Source of the DNA: Chloroflexota bacterium
Lineage (GTDB): Bacteria > Chloroflexota > UBA6077 > CF-72
DNA: 6,378 bases
Direction: 5' to 3'
Assembly: GCA_019242065.1 (NCBI GenBank)
Contig: JAFAWJ010001048.1
Location: 1 to 6,378 of the forward strand
The notes beneath the pieces were generated by a model. That model was not told the origin of the DNA. It did not search any database and was given only the letters and a program-made list of their open reading frames with translations. Of this stretch, positions 1 through 6,128 are shown one piece after another. The position numbers were made by a program, and so were the translations under genes. The stretch's first letter is position 1. The number at the start of each line of letters is the position of its first letter.

Positions 1-1706
1 ACACGGACTTCGACCAGGTCATGGACCTGCGACAGCGCGAGGCAGACGAGTTCTACGCCACGATCACGTCGCCAGATATGACGGACGATCAGCGCAACGT
101 GGTCCGCCAGGCATTCTCCGGCCTGTTGTGGTCGAAGCAGTACTACTCGTTCGACGTCGCGCAGTGGTTGTCCGCCCACGGTGTCGATCCGTATGCGCAC
201 CACGGCCAGTCAGACGGCATGCGCAACGCCGGCTGGCCGCACCTGGTCGGCGACGACATCATTTCGATGCCGGACAAGTGGGAGTACCCGTGGTACGCCG
301 CCTGGGACCTCGCCTTCCATGCCGTGGCGCTCGCAGCCGTGGACCCCGACTTTGCCAAACAGCAGTTGAAGCTCCTGTTGCGCCACGAATACCTGCACCC
401 GAACGGCCAGTTGCCCGCGTACGAGTGGTCCTTTGACGACGTCAACCCGCCCGTGCATGCCTGGGCCGCGTACTTCATCTACAACCTGGGACGCATGCGC
501 GACGGCGAGACCGACCCGCACTTCCTGCGCTATTGCTTCGAGAAGCTGCTGCTGAACTTCACCTGGTGGCTCAATCGTAAAGACCCGAATGGCAGCAATG
601 TCTTTCAGGGCGGCTTCCTCGGGCTGGACAACATCGGCATCTTCGACCGAAGTCAGCCACTGCCAACCGGCGGCAACCTGGAACAGGCCGACGGCACCGC
701 GTGGATGGCGTTCTACTGCCAGATGATGCTCGCGATCGCCCTCGAGCTGGCCCCCGACGAGCCGCTGTACGAGGAGATGGCGGCCAAGTTCCTCGAACAC
801 GGGCTGCGCATCGTCGCTGCCCTGGATCGGGCGGGCGACACGGGTGAACACCTGTGGGACGACGAGGACGGCTTCTACTACGACGTGCTGCGCCTGCCGG
901 ACGGGACCGCGACGCGGCTGAAGGTCCGCTCGCTGGTCGGCCTGCTACCACTGTGCGCGACTGTCGTGGCGTCCAACGCCGCGGTCCAGGCGTTGCCGAC
1001 GTTCCTCCAGCACGTCGAATGGCTGCGAGAGCATCGCCCCGAGCTGGCGACGCAGATGGAGCGGCTGGGCACGCGCGGCTCGAGCGGACTGCACCTGTTC
1101 TCTGCCCTCGACGAAGACCGGCTGCGACGGTTGCTGGCGCACGTCCTGGACGAAAACGAGTTCCTGAGCCCGTATGGCATCCGCTCGGTGTCCAAGCGGC
1201 ACCTGGACCACCCGTATAGCTTCAGGGTTGGTAGCGCGGAGTTCCGCGTGGGCTATGAACCCGCGGAATCGTCGACGCGCATGTTCGGCGGTAACTCGAA
1301 CTGGCGCGGGCCGATCTGGGTGCCCATCAACGCCCTCGTCATCCGCGCGCTGGAGCTGCTCGGCACCTACTACGGGGACGATCTCACCGTCGAGCTGCCG
1401 ACGGGGTCGGGTAACTACGCCACGCTCAGCGAAGTGGCACGTGATCTGGCGCGGCGTCTGGAGAGCATCTTCGAGCGCGACGCGAACGGACACCGACCCG
1501 TGTACGGTGGCACCCAGAAATTCCAGACCGATCCGTATTGGCGGGACCTGATCCTCTTCTACGAGTATTTCCACGGCGACAACGGCGCGGGTATTGGCGC
1601 CAGCCACCAGACCGGTTGGACGGCCGACGTCGCTCTGTTGACCTGCTACTTCGACCGTGTCACGCCCGGGCGCCTCGCATCCGTGGCGTCGCTGAGCAGG
1701 TCTTGA
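1..1706 (+). CDS. GH63/MGH1-like glycoside hydrolase (glucosidase-type), 5'-truncated by window edge
   Basis: The frame is open from base 3 to the TGA at 1704-1706, giving 567 visible residues. The Met codon at 21 is internal, because the frame continues off the left edge. The protein looks like the (alpha/alpha)6-barrel catalytic part of the GH63-type family that includes mannosyl-oligosaccharide glucosidase and mannosylglycerate-hydrolase-like enzymes, which hydrolyse alpha-glucosidic bonds. Numbering from that Met, the supporting blocks are EYPWYAAWDLAFHA (88-101), YEWSFDDVNPPVHAW (134-148), GGNSNWRGPIWVPIN (423-437), VYGGTQKFQTDPYW (494-507) and HGDNGAGIGASHQTGW (518-533). Their acidic and tryptophan residues probably line the active site, but I cannot assign the acid/base pair with confidence. 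Related bacterial proteins are, from memory, roughly 850-900 residues, so about 300 N-terminal residues should lie upstream. No signal peptide can be judged. The substrate is unknown. It is probably the first visible gene of a three-gene unit, with the next ATG 26 bases after its stop. Confidence 0.85.
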   Translation, partial: TDFDQVMDLRQREADEFYATITSPDMTDDQRNVVRQAFSGLLWSKQYYSFDVAQWLSAHGVDPYAHHGQSDGMRNAGWPHLVGDDIISMPDKWEYPWYAAWDLAFHAVALAAVDPDFAKQQLKLLLRHEYLHPNGQLPAYEWSFDDVNPPVHAWAAYFIYNLGRMRDGETDPHFLRYCFEKLLLNFTWWLNRKDPNGSNVFQGGFLGLDNIGIFDRSQPLPTGGNLEQADGTAWMAFYCQMMLAIALELAPDEPLYEEMAAKFLEHGLRIVAALDRAGDTGEHLWDDEDGFYYDVLRLPDGTATRLKVRSLVGLLPLCATVVASNAAVQALPTFLQHVEWLREHRPELATQMERLGTRGSSGLHLFSALDEDRLRRLLAHVLDENEFLSPYGIRSVSKRHLDHPYSFRVGSAEFRVGYEPAESSTRMFGGNSNWRGPIWVPINALVIRALELLGTYYGDDLTVELPTGSGNYATLSEVARDLARRLESIFERDANGHRPVYGGTQKFQTDPYWRDLILFYEYFHGDNGAGIGASHQTGWTADVALLTCYFDRVTPGRLASVASLSRS

Positions 1707-1732
1707 GTGAGCGCCTGCCTAGCGTTGAGCGC

Positions 1733-2527
1733 ATGGAACGGACGAGACGTCAGAAGGCGCCTTCAAGCAGCAAGTCATCGAAGACTGCACGCGCGGCGGC
1801 GAGCCAGGCCTCTTTGGAGCGCGAGGGTGAGGCGCTGCTAGATCAGGCCGTCGGCGAGGCGGCCGATGCTCGCGAGGTCGACGCGACCGGGCGCTTGCTG
1901 GTCGGAGCCGGCATTCGCGACGTCACTCGCGCGGAAGACGTGGAAACGGCCGCGGTACGGGTTGGGGCACTCAGCGAAGTCGTGGCCCGCGCGGGTGCGC
2001 GTGACCTGGCCCACGGTGCGGAGCTGCTGGATGCGGCCGCCGACGTCGAGGTGATGAGCGCGATTGTCGGGACCATGAGTCAGGCCGACCTGGAGCGCGG
2101 CCTCGAGCTCGCGCGGCTGGGCGGTGAGCTGCACGCCGTCAGCCGCATCGTTAGTGGTATGCAGATGCGCATTCTCGCCGGGTTCCTGGGCGACCGTGGC
2201 GAAGTGCTCGAGGACCTGGCAGTCTCGACGATCGTCCGCGGCGTCGGCACGCGGGCGCTGTCGGCGGCGCTGGCGGTCACCGGCGCTGAAATCGGCGACC
2301 TGAGCGCCAGCGACGTCGCCGCCGGCATTACGCGGCTCGCGGCGTCAGGTGCGCTCGCGGACGCCAGCGCGCAGCTCGACCGTGAAGCCGCTGAAGAAGC
2401 GGCGGTTGGTGCGGCCGAGATCGGCGCTGGTGCGACGCTCGAGGCGGCGGCGCAGGCGGAACGTGCTGAGGCTGCCGAGGACGCTATCCTGGGCGCCGCG
2501 GAGGTCGGCGCGTCCGCATCCGCCTGA
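1733..2527 (+). CDS. Alanine-rich helical protein of unknown function
   Basis: I do not recognise this 264-residue protein. Residues 1-26 form a basic Ser/Lys/Arg/Ala tail, as in RTRRQKAPSSSKSSKTARA. Residues 28-210 are Ala/Gly/Val-rich with regularly placed Asp, Glu and Arg, as expected for amphipathic helices. The C-terminus carries a repeated motif, VGAAEIGAGA at 225-234 and LGAAEVGASA at 253-262, with period 28. There is no Cys, no Trp, no clear membrane segment and no signal peptide, so a cytoplasmic structural, lipid-associated or nucleic-acid-associated role is possible but unproven. The frame extends upstream inside the hydrolase gene. I chose ATG 1733 because it is the first ATG after that gene's stop; a TTG at 1703 overlapping the TGA is an alternative. 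No convincing ribosome binding site precedes either. GC-biased third positions and the intact 800-base frame between co-directional genes argue that it is real. Confidence 0.7.
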   Translation: MERTRRQKAPSSSKSSKTARAAASQASLEREGEALLDQAVGEAADAREVDATGRLLVGAGIRDVTRAEDVETAAVRVGALSEVVARAGARDLAHGAELLDAAADVEVMSAIVGTMSQADLERGLELARLGGELHAVSRIVSGMQMRILAGFLGDRGEVLEDLAVSTIVRGVGTRALSAALAVTGAEIGDLSASDVAAGITRLAASGALADASAQLDREAAEEAAVGAAEIGAGATLEAAAQAERAEAAEDAILGAAEVGASASA

Positions 2528-2540
2528 GCCCCGCTGCCGC

Positions 2541-2559
2541 GCGTGACAGATCGCGTGAC
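2541..2559 (+). repeat. Short direct repeat just before the enolase-superfamily start codon
   Basis: GCGTGAC occurs at 2541-2547 and again at 2553-2559, five bases apart, ending two bases before ATG 2562. It occupies the place where a ribosome binding site would be expected, and no AGGAG-like motif is present. It could be chance in GC-rich DNA. Confidence 0.3.
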
Positions 2560-2561
2560 GG

Positions 2562-3683
2562 ATGAAGATTGCTGATTTCGAAGTCATCCACCTGCGCGGA
2601 CCCGAGCTCTCTCGGCCGCTGCGGCCAGCCTGGTCACCGGGCACCAGCTGGTCGCGCCGCGACGCGGTCCTGGTCAAGCTGACCACCGACGAGGGGATCG
2701 TCGGCTGGGGCACGCCCGGCTACGCCAGCTCCCCCGTGCTCGAAAGCTGGATCAAACCCCAGCTGATCGGCACCGACCCCTTCGACCTGGAACAGCACGC
2801 GCGCATGTTTCGGGGCGCCAACGCGTGCTGGGGGGTCGAGATCGCGCTGTGGGACATCATCGGCAAGGCCACCGGCCAGCCGCTGTTCAAACTCTGGGGC
2901 GGCAGCTCTGACCGGGTGACTGGCTACACGAGCTGCATCGAGCTACGGTCGGGCGCGCAGCGCGCCGAGGACGCCGCGGCCCGCCGGGCGGAGGGCTGGC
3001 GGGCGATGAAGCTCCGCCTGCACGATTGGACGCTCCAGCAGGACATCGACCAGGTAGCGGGCGTTCGTCGGGCGATGGGCGACGACTTTGTCCTGCTGGT
3101 GGACGCCAATCAGGCTCAGCAGCCGGGTACTCCCCAGCTAGAGCCGGGTCCGGTGTGGCGCTACGAGCGTGCGCTGCAGACGGCGCGCGAGCTCGAGCGG
3201 CTCGGCGTGTTCTGGCTCGAGGAGCCCCTGGACCGCTACGACTGGGACAACTTGAAGCGTCTGTGTGCGAACGTCGACATCCTGATCGCCGGCGGCGAAA
3301 ACAATCGCGGGCTGCACGAGCTGCGCTGGCTGGTCGAGGGCGACGTGTACGACGTCCTCCAGCCGGAGGCGATGGTCGCCGAAACGATGTCGAGCTTGCG
3401 CAAGATCGCCGCGCTGGGCGAGCTGCACCACAAGCTGGTTGCCCCGCATCACGGCGGCGGCGGACTCGGCGTGGTGGCGCATCTGCACCTGGCGTGTGCG
3501 ATTCCCAATTCGACGTACTTCGAGATGCTGATGGAGCCGCCCGAGATGACGGCGGCCGATTTCCAGTGGTACCTGGAGGAGCCGGTCAGCGTGAACGCCG
3601 ATGGCGAAATCCTCGCGCCCACGGCTCCTGGACTTGGCGTCCAGCCCGACGCCGACAAGCTTCTCCACTTCCGCCAGGTTTAG
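2562..3683 (+). CDS. Mandelate racemase/muconate lactonizing enzyme family protein (enolase superfamily, probable sugar-acid dehydratase type)
   Basis: This 373-residue protein has the usual length and order of the family. An N-terminal capping domain (about 1-115, with GIVGWGTPGYASSP at 45-58) is followed by the modified TIM barrel and a short C-terminal cap return. Catalytic blocks are visible: K150-L-R152 on barrel strand 2, Mg ligands D181 (LLVDANQA), E220 (FWLEEPL) and E246 (IAGGEN), H296 in LVAPHHGGGGLG, and E321 on strand 8. Family members abstract a proton alpha to a carboxylate on a Mg-bound acid, giving racemisation, cycloisomerisation or dehydration. The K-x-R plus late His pattern suggests an acid-sugar dehydratase-like member, but the substrate cannot be read from sequence. 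The strand-6 position that normally carries Asp of the His-Asp dyad appears to be E269 (LQPEAM). ATG 2562 gives the standard family N-terminus. No strong Shine-Dalgarno is seen. It lies 34 bases after the preceding gene, and its TAG stop abuts the large inverted repeat. Confidence 0.9.
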   Translation: MKIADFEVIHLRGPELSRPLRPAWSPGTSWSRRDAVLVKLTTDEGIVGWGTPGYASSPVLESWIKPQLIGTDPFDLEQHARMFRGANACWGVEIALWDIIGKATGQPLFKLWGGSSDRVTGYTSCIELRSGAQRAEDAAARRAEGWRAMKLRLHDWTLQQDIDQVAGVRRAMGDDFVLLVDANQAQQPGTPQLEPGPVWRYERALQTARELERLGVFWLEEPLDRYDWDNLKRLCANVDILIAGGENNRGLHELRWLVEGDVYDVLQPEAMVAETMSSLRKIAALGELHHKLVAPHHGGGGLGVVAHLHLACAIPNSTYFEMLMEPPEMTAADFQWYLEEPVSVNADGEILAPTAPGLGVQPDADKLLHFRQV

Positions 3684-3688
3684 AGTTG

Positions 3689-3847
3689 GAGGGAATCCGC
3701 GCATGCGCGGATTCCTCAAGGTGGCGCATGCGCCACCTTGCCCAGCGGTGCATGCACCGCTGGGTGCTAACGCAACGGTCAGGGGCCCTGCGGCCCCCGC
3801 CGCCGTTCGCTGCGCTCACTCCCGCGGCGACCCCCCGCGTACGTGCT
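3689..3847 (+). repeat. Left copy of a 159-base inverted element (3' end module of the enolase-superfamily gene)
   Basis: This segment matches the reverse complement of 4034-4192 at 155 of 159 positions with no gaps; mirrored coordinates sum to 7881. Reading away from the gene it contains three adjacent perfect 24-base palindromes (3692-3715, 3717-3740, 3741-3764). An 83-base tail (3765-3847) follows and is identical in both copies. The tail has a GGGGCC/GGCCCC stem with a CTGC loop (3782-3797) and a CGCCGC/GCGGCG pairing (3798-3803 with 3824-3829). The copy begins six bases after the TAG stop and reads in the same sense as the gene. It could be a mobile element arm, a REP/BIME-like element or a 3'-end processing module. 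Confidence 0.95.
3692..3764 (+). terminator. Triple perfect-palindrome hairpin array, left copy; possible unusual transcription end or mRNA stabiliser
   Basis: Palindrome 1 (3692-3715) has the half GGAATCCGCGCA, palindrome 2 (3717-3740) CAAGGTGGCGCA and palindrome 3 (3741-3764) CCCAGCGGTGCA, each followed by its exact reverse complement. One base separates 1 from 2, and 2 abuts 3. Each centre is GCATGC within GYGCATGCRC. In RNA each would form a 10-base-pair stem with a CAUG tetraloop. Position directly after the stop codon favours a 3'-end role, but no U tract follows any stem, so this is not a classical intrinsic terminator. The palindromes are certain; the function is inferred. Confidence 0.45.
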
Positions 3848-4033
3848 AACCGCGACTGATGGATCTCGCACGCCAACTCAACATGAGAGTAACTCAGTCC
3901 GCGTCGTCAACTCGACCACTCACCGTCATCCGACAGAGAACCCACTTTTACGATCGTTTGACAACCAGGGTGTTGTCATCAGACGTGACCCAAAGAGGTG
4001 TTTGTGAGCCTCTCAGATCCCTTGCACGCGGAC
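3848..4033. other. 186-base low-GC spacer between the inverted copies, no gene seen
   Basis: Composition drops to roughly half G+C here, against about 70 percent in the arms and neighbouring genes. Frames crossing it are short and lack coding character. AACTC occurs three times (3875, 3891, 3909) and GTCATCMGAC twice (3926, 3975). A perfect interrupted inverted repeat lies at 3959-3978, and a weaker AGAGG/CCTCT pairing at 3994-4013. I see no transposase, tRNA or convincing -35/-10 pair. It could be the core of a small non-autonomous element, an unlisted small RNA, or old intergenic DNA between two independently placed repeats. Confidence 0.6.
3959..3978. repeat. Interrupted inverted repeat TGACAAC-N6-GTTGTCA in the spacer
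   Basis: The seven-base arms at 3959-3965 and 3972-3978 match perfectly around CAGGGT. The size and spacing suit a dimeric regulator operator or a small hairpin. A TTGACA hexamer overlaps the left arm (3958-3963), but no -10-like hexamer lies at the right distance, so a promoter is not supported. Confidence 0.35.
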
Positions 4034-4192
4034 AGCACGTACGCGGGGGGTCGCCGCGGGAGTGAGCGCAGCGAACGGCGGCGGGGGCCGCAGGGCCCCT
4101 GACCGTTGCGTTAGCACCCAGCCGTGCATGCACGGCTGGGCAAGGTGGCGCATGCGCCACCTTGAGGAGTCCGCGCATGCGCGGACTCCCTC
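4034..4192 (-). repeat. Right copy of the 159-base inverted element (3' end module of the MoeA-PBP gene)
   Basis: This is the reverse complement of 3689-3847 except at four positions: 4186 and 4169 in palindrome 1, and 4134 and 4123 in palindrome 3. Each pair is mirrored about its palindrome centre, so both palindromes stay perfect. Read on the minus strand it starts seven bases after the TAA stop of the MoeA-PBP gene, so it stands in the same relation to that gene as the left copy does to its own. The 83-base inner part (4034-4116) is identical to the left copy, including the GC-rich stem at 4084-4099. Confidence 0.95.
4117..4189 (-). terminator. Triple perfect-palindrome hairpin array, right copy
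   Basis: On the minus strand, palindrome 1 (4166-4189) has the half GGAGTCCGCGCA, palindrome 2 (4141-4164) CAAGGTGGCGCA and palindrome 3 (4117-4140) CCCAGCCGTGCA, each followed by its exact reverse complement. Relative to the left array, one A-T pair of palindrome 1 is replaced by G-C, and one G-C pair of palindrome 3 by C-G. There is no U tract. It sits right after the MoeA-PBP stop codon, so a 3'-end role is plausible but unproven. Confidence 0.45.
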
Positions 4193-4199
4193 TAAACAA

Positions 4200-6128
4200 T
4201 TAACTGCGCCAGATGACTGTGCCCATGTCGGCGACGTCGTAGCCGCCCAGGGCGTTGACTTCGGACTGGAAGGAGGTGTCGGCCAGGATCGACAGGACGG
4301 GGGCCAGCACGTCGGACTCGTAGTGGTGGCGCGGGATGACCAGCTGGTATTGCTCGTTGAAGAGCGGCACGAAGTCCAAATCCAGGGCGCGGGCGGCGGC
4401 CAGGATGCCCAGGCCGACGTCGGCGGCGCCGCCGGCGACGTCGGCGGCGACCGCCAGGTGGGTGTATTGCTCGCGCTCGTAGCCACCGATGGTCTCGGCG
4501 GTGATGCCAAGCTGCCGCAGCCGATAGTCCAGCAGGACCCGGGTGCCTGAGCCGCGCTGGCGGTTGACGAACTGGATGCCAGGCTGGGCGAGGTCCTCTA
4601 ACACGCGCAAGCCCCGAGGATTGCCCTTCGGCAGGATCAGCCCCTGCACGCGACCCGCCAGGTGCACCAGCACCACCGCGACACCCGCCAGGTGGCGCTG
4701 GATGTAGCTCACGTTGTATTCACCAGTGGCCTCGTCCAGGAGGTGCGAGCCCGCCAGGTGGGCCTCACCGCGCGCCAGCGCCAGCAGACCACCCAGACTG
4801 CCCACGTTGGCCGACGCCAGCGACGCACCCGGCGTCCGCCGCGCCAGCGCATTCGACAGCAGATCGAGCGCCAGGTCATGGCTGCCAATGCACACGACGG
4901 TCTTGCGAATGTCGTCCATGCTGCGCAGCAGCTCGACGTCCACCTCGCCGCCCGCGTGCACACCCTCGGAAAACCGCGGGATGCGCACCAGACCGTCGGC
5001 GCGCACCATCGACATGATCACGCCGGCGCCACGCGACAGCGGCGCAGCCACCAGCCGTTCGCCGACCTGCCCCAGCTTGACCCGCACGTACTCTTCCTCG
5101 CCCATCGGCGACAGCAGCTTGCGGGTGATGGTGGCGGTCGTCGTCGGACGCGGCGGTGTGGGCAAGCCCTGCAGTCGGTAGAGCAGCGGCTTGAGGAACA
5201 GCTCGCTGGTCAGGATGGCCGAGACGGGATAGCCGGGCAGTCCGATCAATGGCTTCGACTGCGCCACCCCCAGCACCAGCGGATGGCCGGGTCGGATCGC
5301 GACGCCATGCACCAGCAGATCGCCTAGCTCGCGGACGATGCCCGCCGTGTAGTCTTCGGAGCCAGCCGAGCTACCGGCGTTGACGATGACCACGTCGTAC
5401 TCGCCCAGGGCGGCGTCGACGCGCGCGAGGATCAACCCGCGCTCGTCGGGTGTAATCGGCAGCCGCGTCGGAGCGCCGCCCCACTCGCGCACCTGGCCCG
5501 CTAGTACGACCGAGTTGAAGTCGACGATCGCCCCGGCGGGCAGGGGCGACCGGCCAGCTTCGACCAGCTCCGAGCCGGTGGGCAGGATGGCCACCCTGGG
5601 ACGCCGTCGCAAATGCAGGCATGTGTGTCCGGCAGCGGTGGCGGCGCCCAGGTCGACCGCCGATAGGACGTGGTTTTCGGGCAGCACGAGCTCGGTCGCC
5701 ACCAGGTCTTCGCCCATGGAGCGGACGTGCTGCCATGGGGCGACCGCGGCCATGATCTCCAGGCGACCGTCGCCCAGGTCCTGGACCTGCTCCGCCATGA
5801 TCACCGCGTTGGTGTCGTGCGGCAGCGGGTCGCCGGTGTCGACCCAGATGGCCTGCGTGTCCGTCTGGAGGTGCACGGGATTGGTTTCGCTGGCGCCGAG
5901 GGTGTCGTCGGCGCGGACGGCGATGCCATCCATGGCCGCGGCGTGGTAGTGGGGGACGCTCAGGCGGGCGAAGACGGGTTCGGCGGTGACGCGGCCGAGG
6001 GCGGCCTCGACGTCGACGGGTTCGGCGGGCAATGGAGCGAGGGCGCTGACGGCGTCGAGCGCAGACCAAAATTTTTTCAGCGCGTCTTCGAGGGGGATGT
6101 CTTCGAGGTAGATCTCGCGATGGGGCAC
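4200..6128 (-). CDS. moeA: Molybdopterin molybdenumtransferase MoeA fused to a C-terminal PBP-like domain
   Basis: This complete 642-residue protein has two parts. Residues 1-400 are MoeA, which inserts molybdate into adenylylated molybdopterin in the cytoplasm. The signatures are AAMDGIAV (64-71), VDTGDPLPHDTNAVI (96-110), VAILPTGSELVE (179-190), VNAGSSAGSEDYT (249-261), RPGHPLVLG (279-287) and LIGLPGYPVSA (294-304), with domain IV at about 330-400. Residues 409-642 are a periplasmic-binding-protein-like domain of the kind known fused to MoeA (COG1910). Its signatures are IGSHDLALDLL (414-424), LPKGNPRGL (499-507), FVNRQRGSGTRVLLDY (520-535) and AADVGLGILAAARALDLDF (568-586). There is no signal peptide, so it probably senses a molybdate- or cofactor-related ligand inside the cell (inference). 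The start is GTG at 6126-6128: an in-frame TGA lies 21 bases upstream, and the next Met, M66, would remove conserved sequence. It lies 101 bases downstream of another moeA. Confidence 0.95.
   Translation of the reverse strand: MPHREIYLEDIPLEDALKKFWSALDAVSALAPLPAEPVDVEAALGRVTAEPVFARLSVPHYHAAAMDGIAVRADDTLGASETNPVHLQTDTQAIWVDTGDPLPHDTNAVIMAEQVQDLGDGRLEIMAAVAPWQHVRSMGEDLVATELVLPENHVLSAVDLGAATAAGHTCLHLRRRPRVAILPTGSELVEAGRSPLPAGAIVDFNSVVLAGQVREWGGAPTRLPITPDERGLILARVDAALGEYDVVIVNAGSSAGSEDYTAGIVRELGDLLVHGVAIRPGHPLVLGVAQSKPLIGLPGYPVSAILTSELFLKPLLYRLQGLPTPPRPTTTATITRKLLSPMGEEEYVRVKLGQVGERLVAAPLSRGAGVIMSMVRADGLVRIPRFSEGVHAGGEVDVELLRSMDDIRKTVVCIGSHDLALDLLSNALARRTPGASLASANVGSLGGLLALARGEAHLAGSHLLDEATGEYNVSYIQRHLAGVAVVLVHLAGRVQGLILPKGNPRGLRVLEDLAQPGIQFVNRQRGSGTRVLLDYRLRQLGITAETIGGYEREQYTHLAVAADVAGGAADVGLGILAAARALDLDFVPLFNEQYQLVIPRHHYESDVLAPVLSILADTSFQSEVNALGGYDVADMGTVIWRS

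Noticed and set aside
1538..1732. Upstream extension of the alanine-rich gene inside the hydrolase gene (in-frame ATG at 1538)
   Set aside because: It overlaps the conserved C-terminal part of the hydrolase in another frame, and the extra residues are Arg-rich shadow sequence. ATG 1733, or TTG 1703, is a more credible start.
3026..3859. 277-codon plus-strand frame overlapping the enolase-superfamily gene and the left repeat
   Set aside because: Arg/Ala/Gly-rich shadow of the true frame; its right end exists only because the GC-rich palindromes lack stops.
3958..3986. Promoter starting from TTGACA in the spacer
   Set aside because: The -35 hexamer is perfect, but the sequence 16-18 bases downstream has no -10 resemblance, and neither flanking gene is downstream of it.
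3689..4192. CRISPR array or integron attC sites
   Set aside because: The units are palindromes of differing sequence without regular unique spacers, and the two blocks are inverted, not direct, repeats. No cas or integrase gene is present.
4013..4510. 165-codon minus-strand frame over the right repeat and the end of MoeA-PBP
   Set aside because: Overlaps the conserved PBP-like domain in the wrong frame and continues through repeat DNA; no independent coding evidence.
4662..5327. 221-codon plus-strand frame opposite MoeA-PBP
   Set aside because: Rich in His, Gln and Arg, as expected for the antisense of a GC-rich gene, and it lies wholly inside a well-supported conserved gene.
6066..6077. 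A6/T4 run near the start of MoeA-PBP as a programmed frameshift site
   Set aside because: The run encodes the ordinary Leu-Lys-Lys-Phe-Trp segment in frame, does not fit the X-XXY-YYZ slippery pattern, and the downstream frame is intact.
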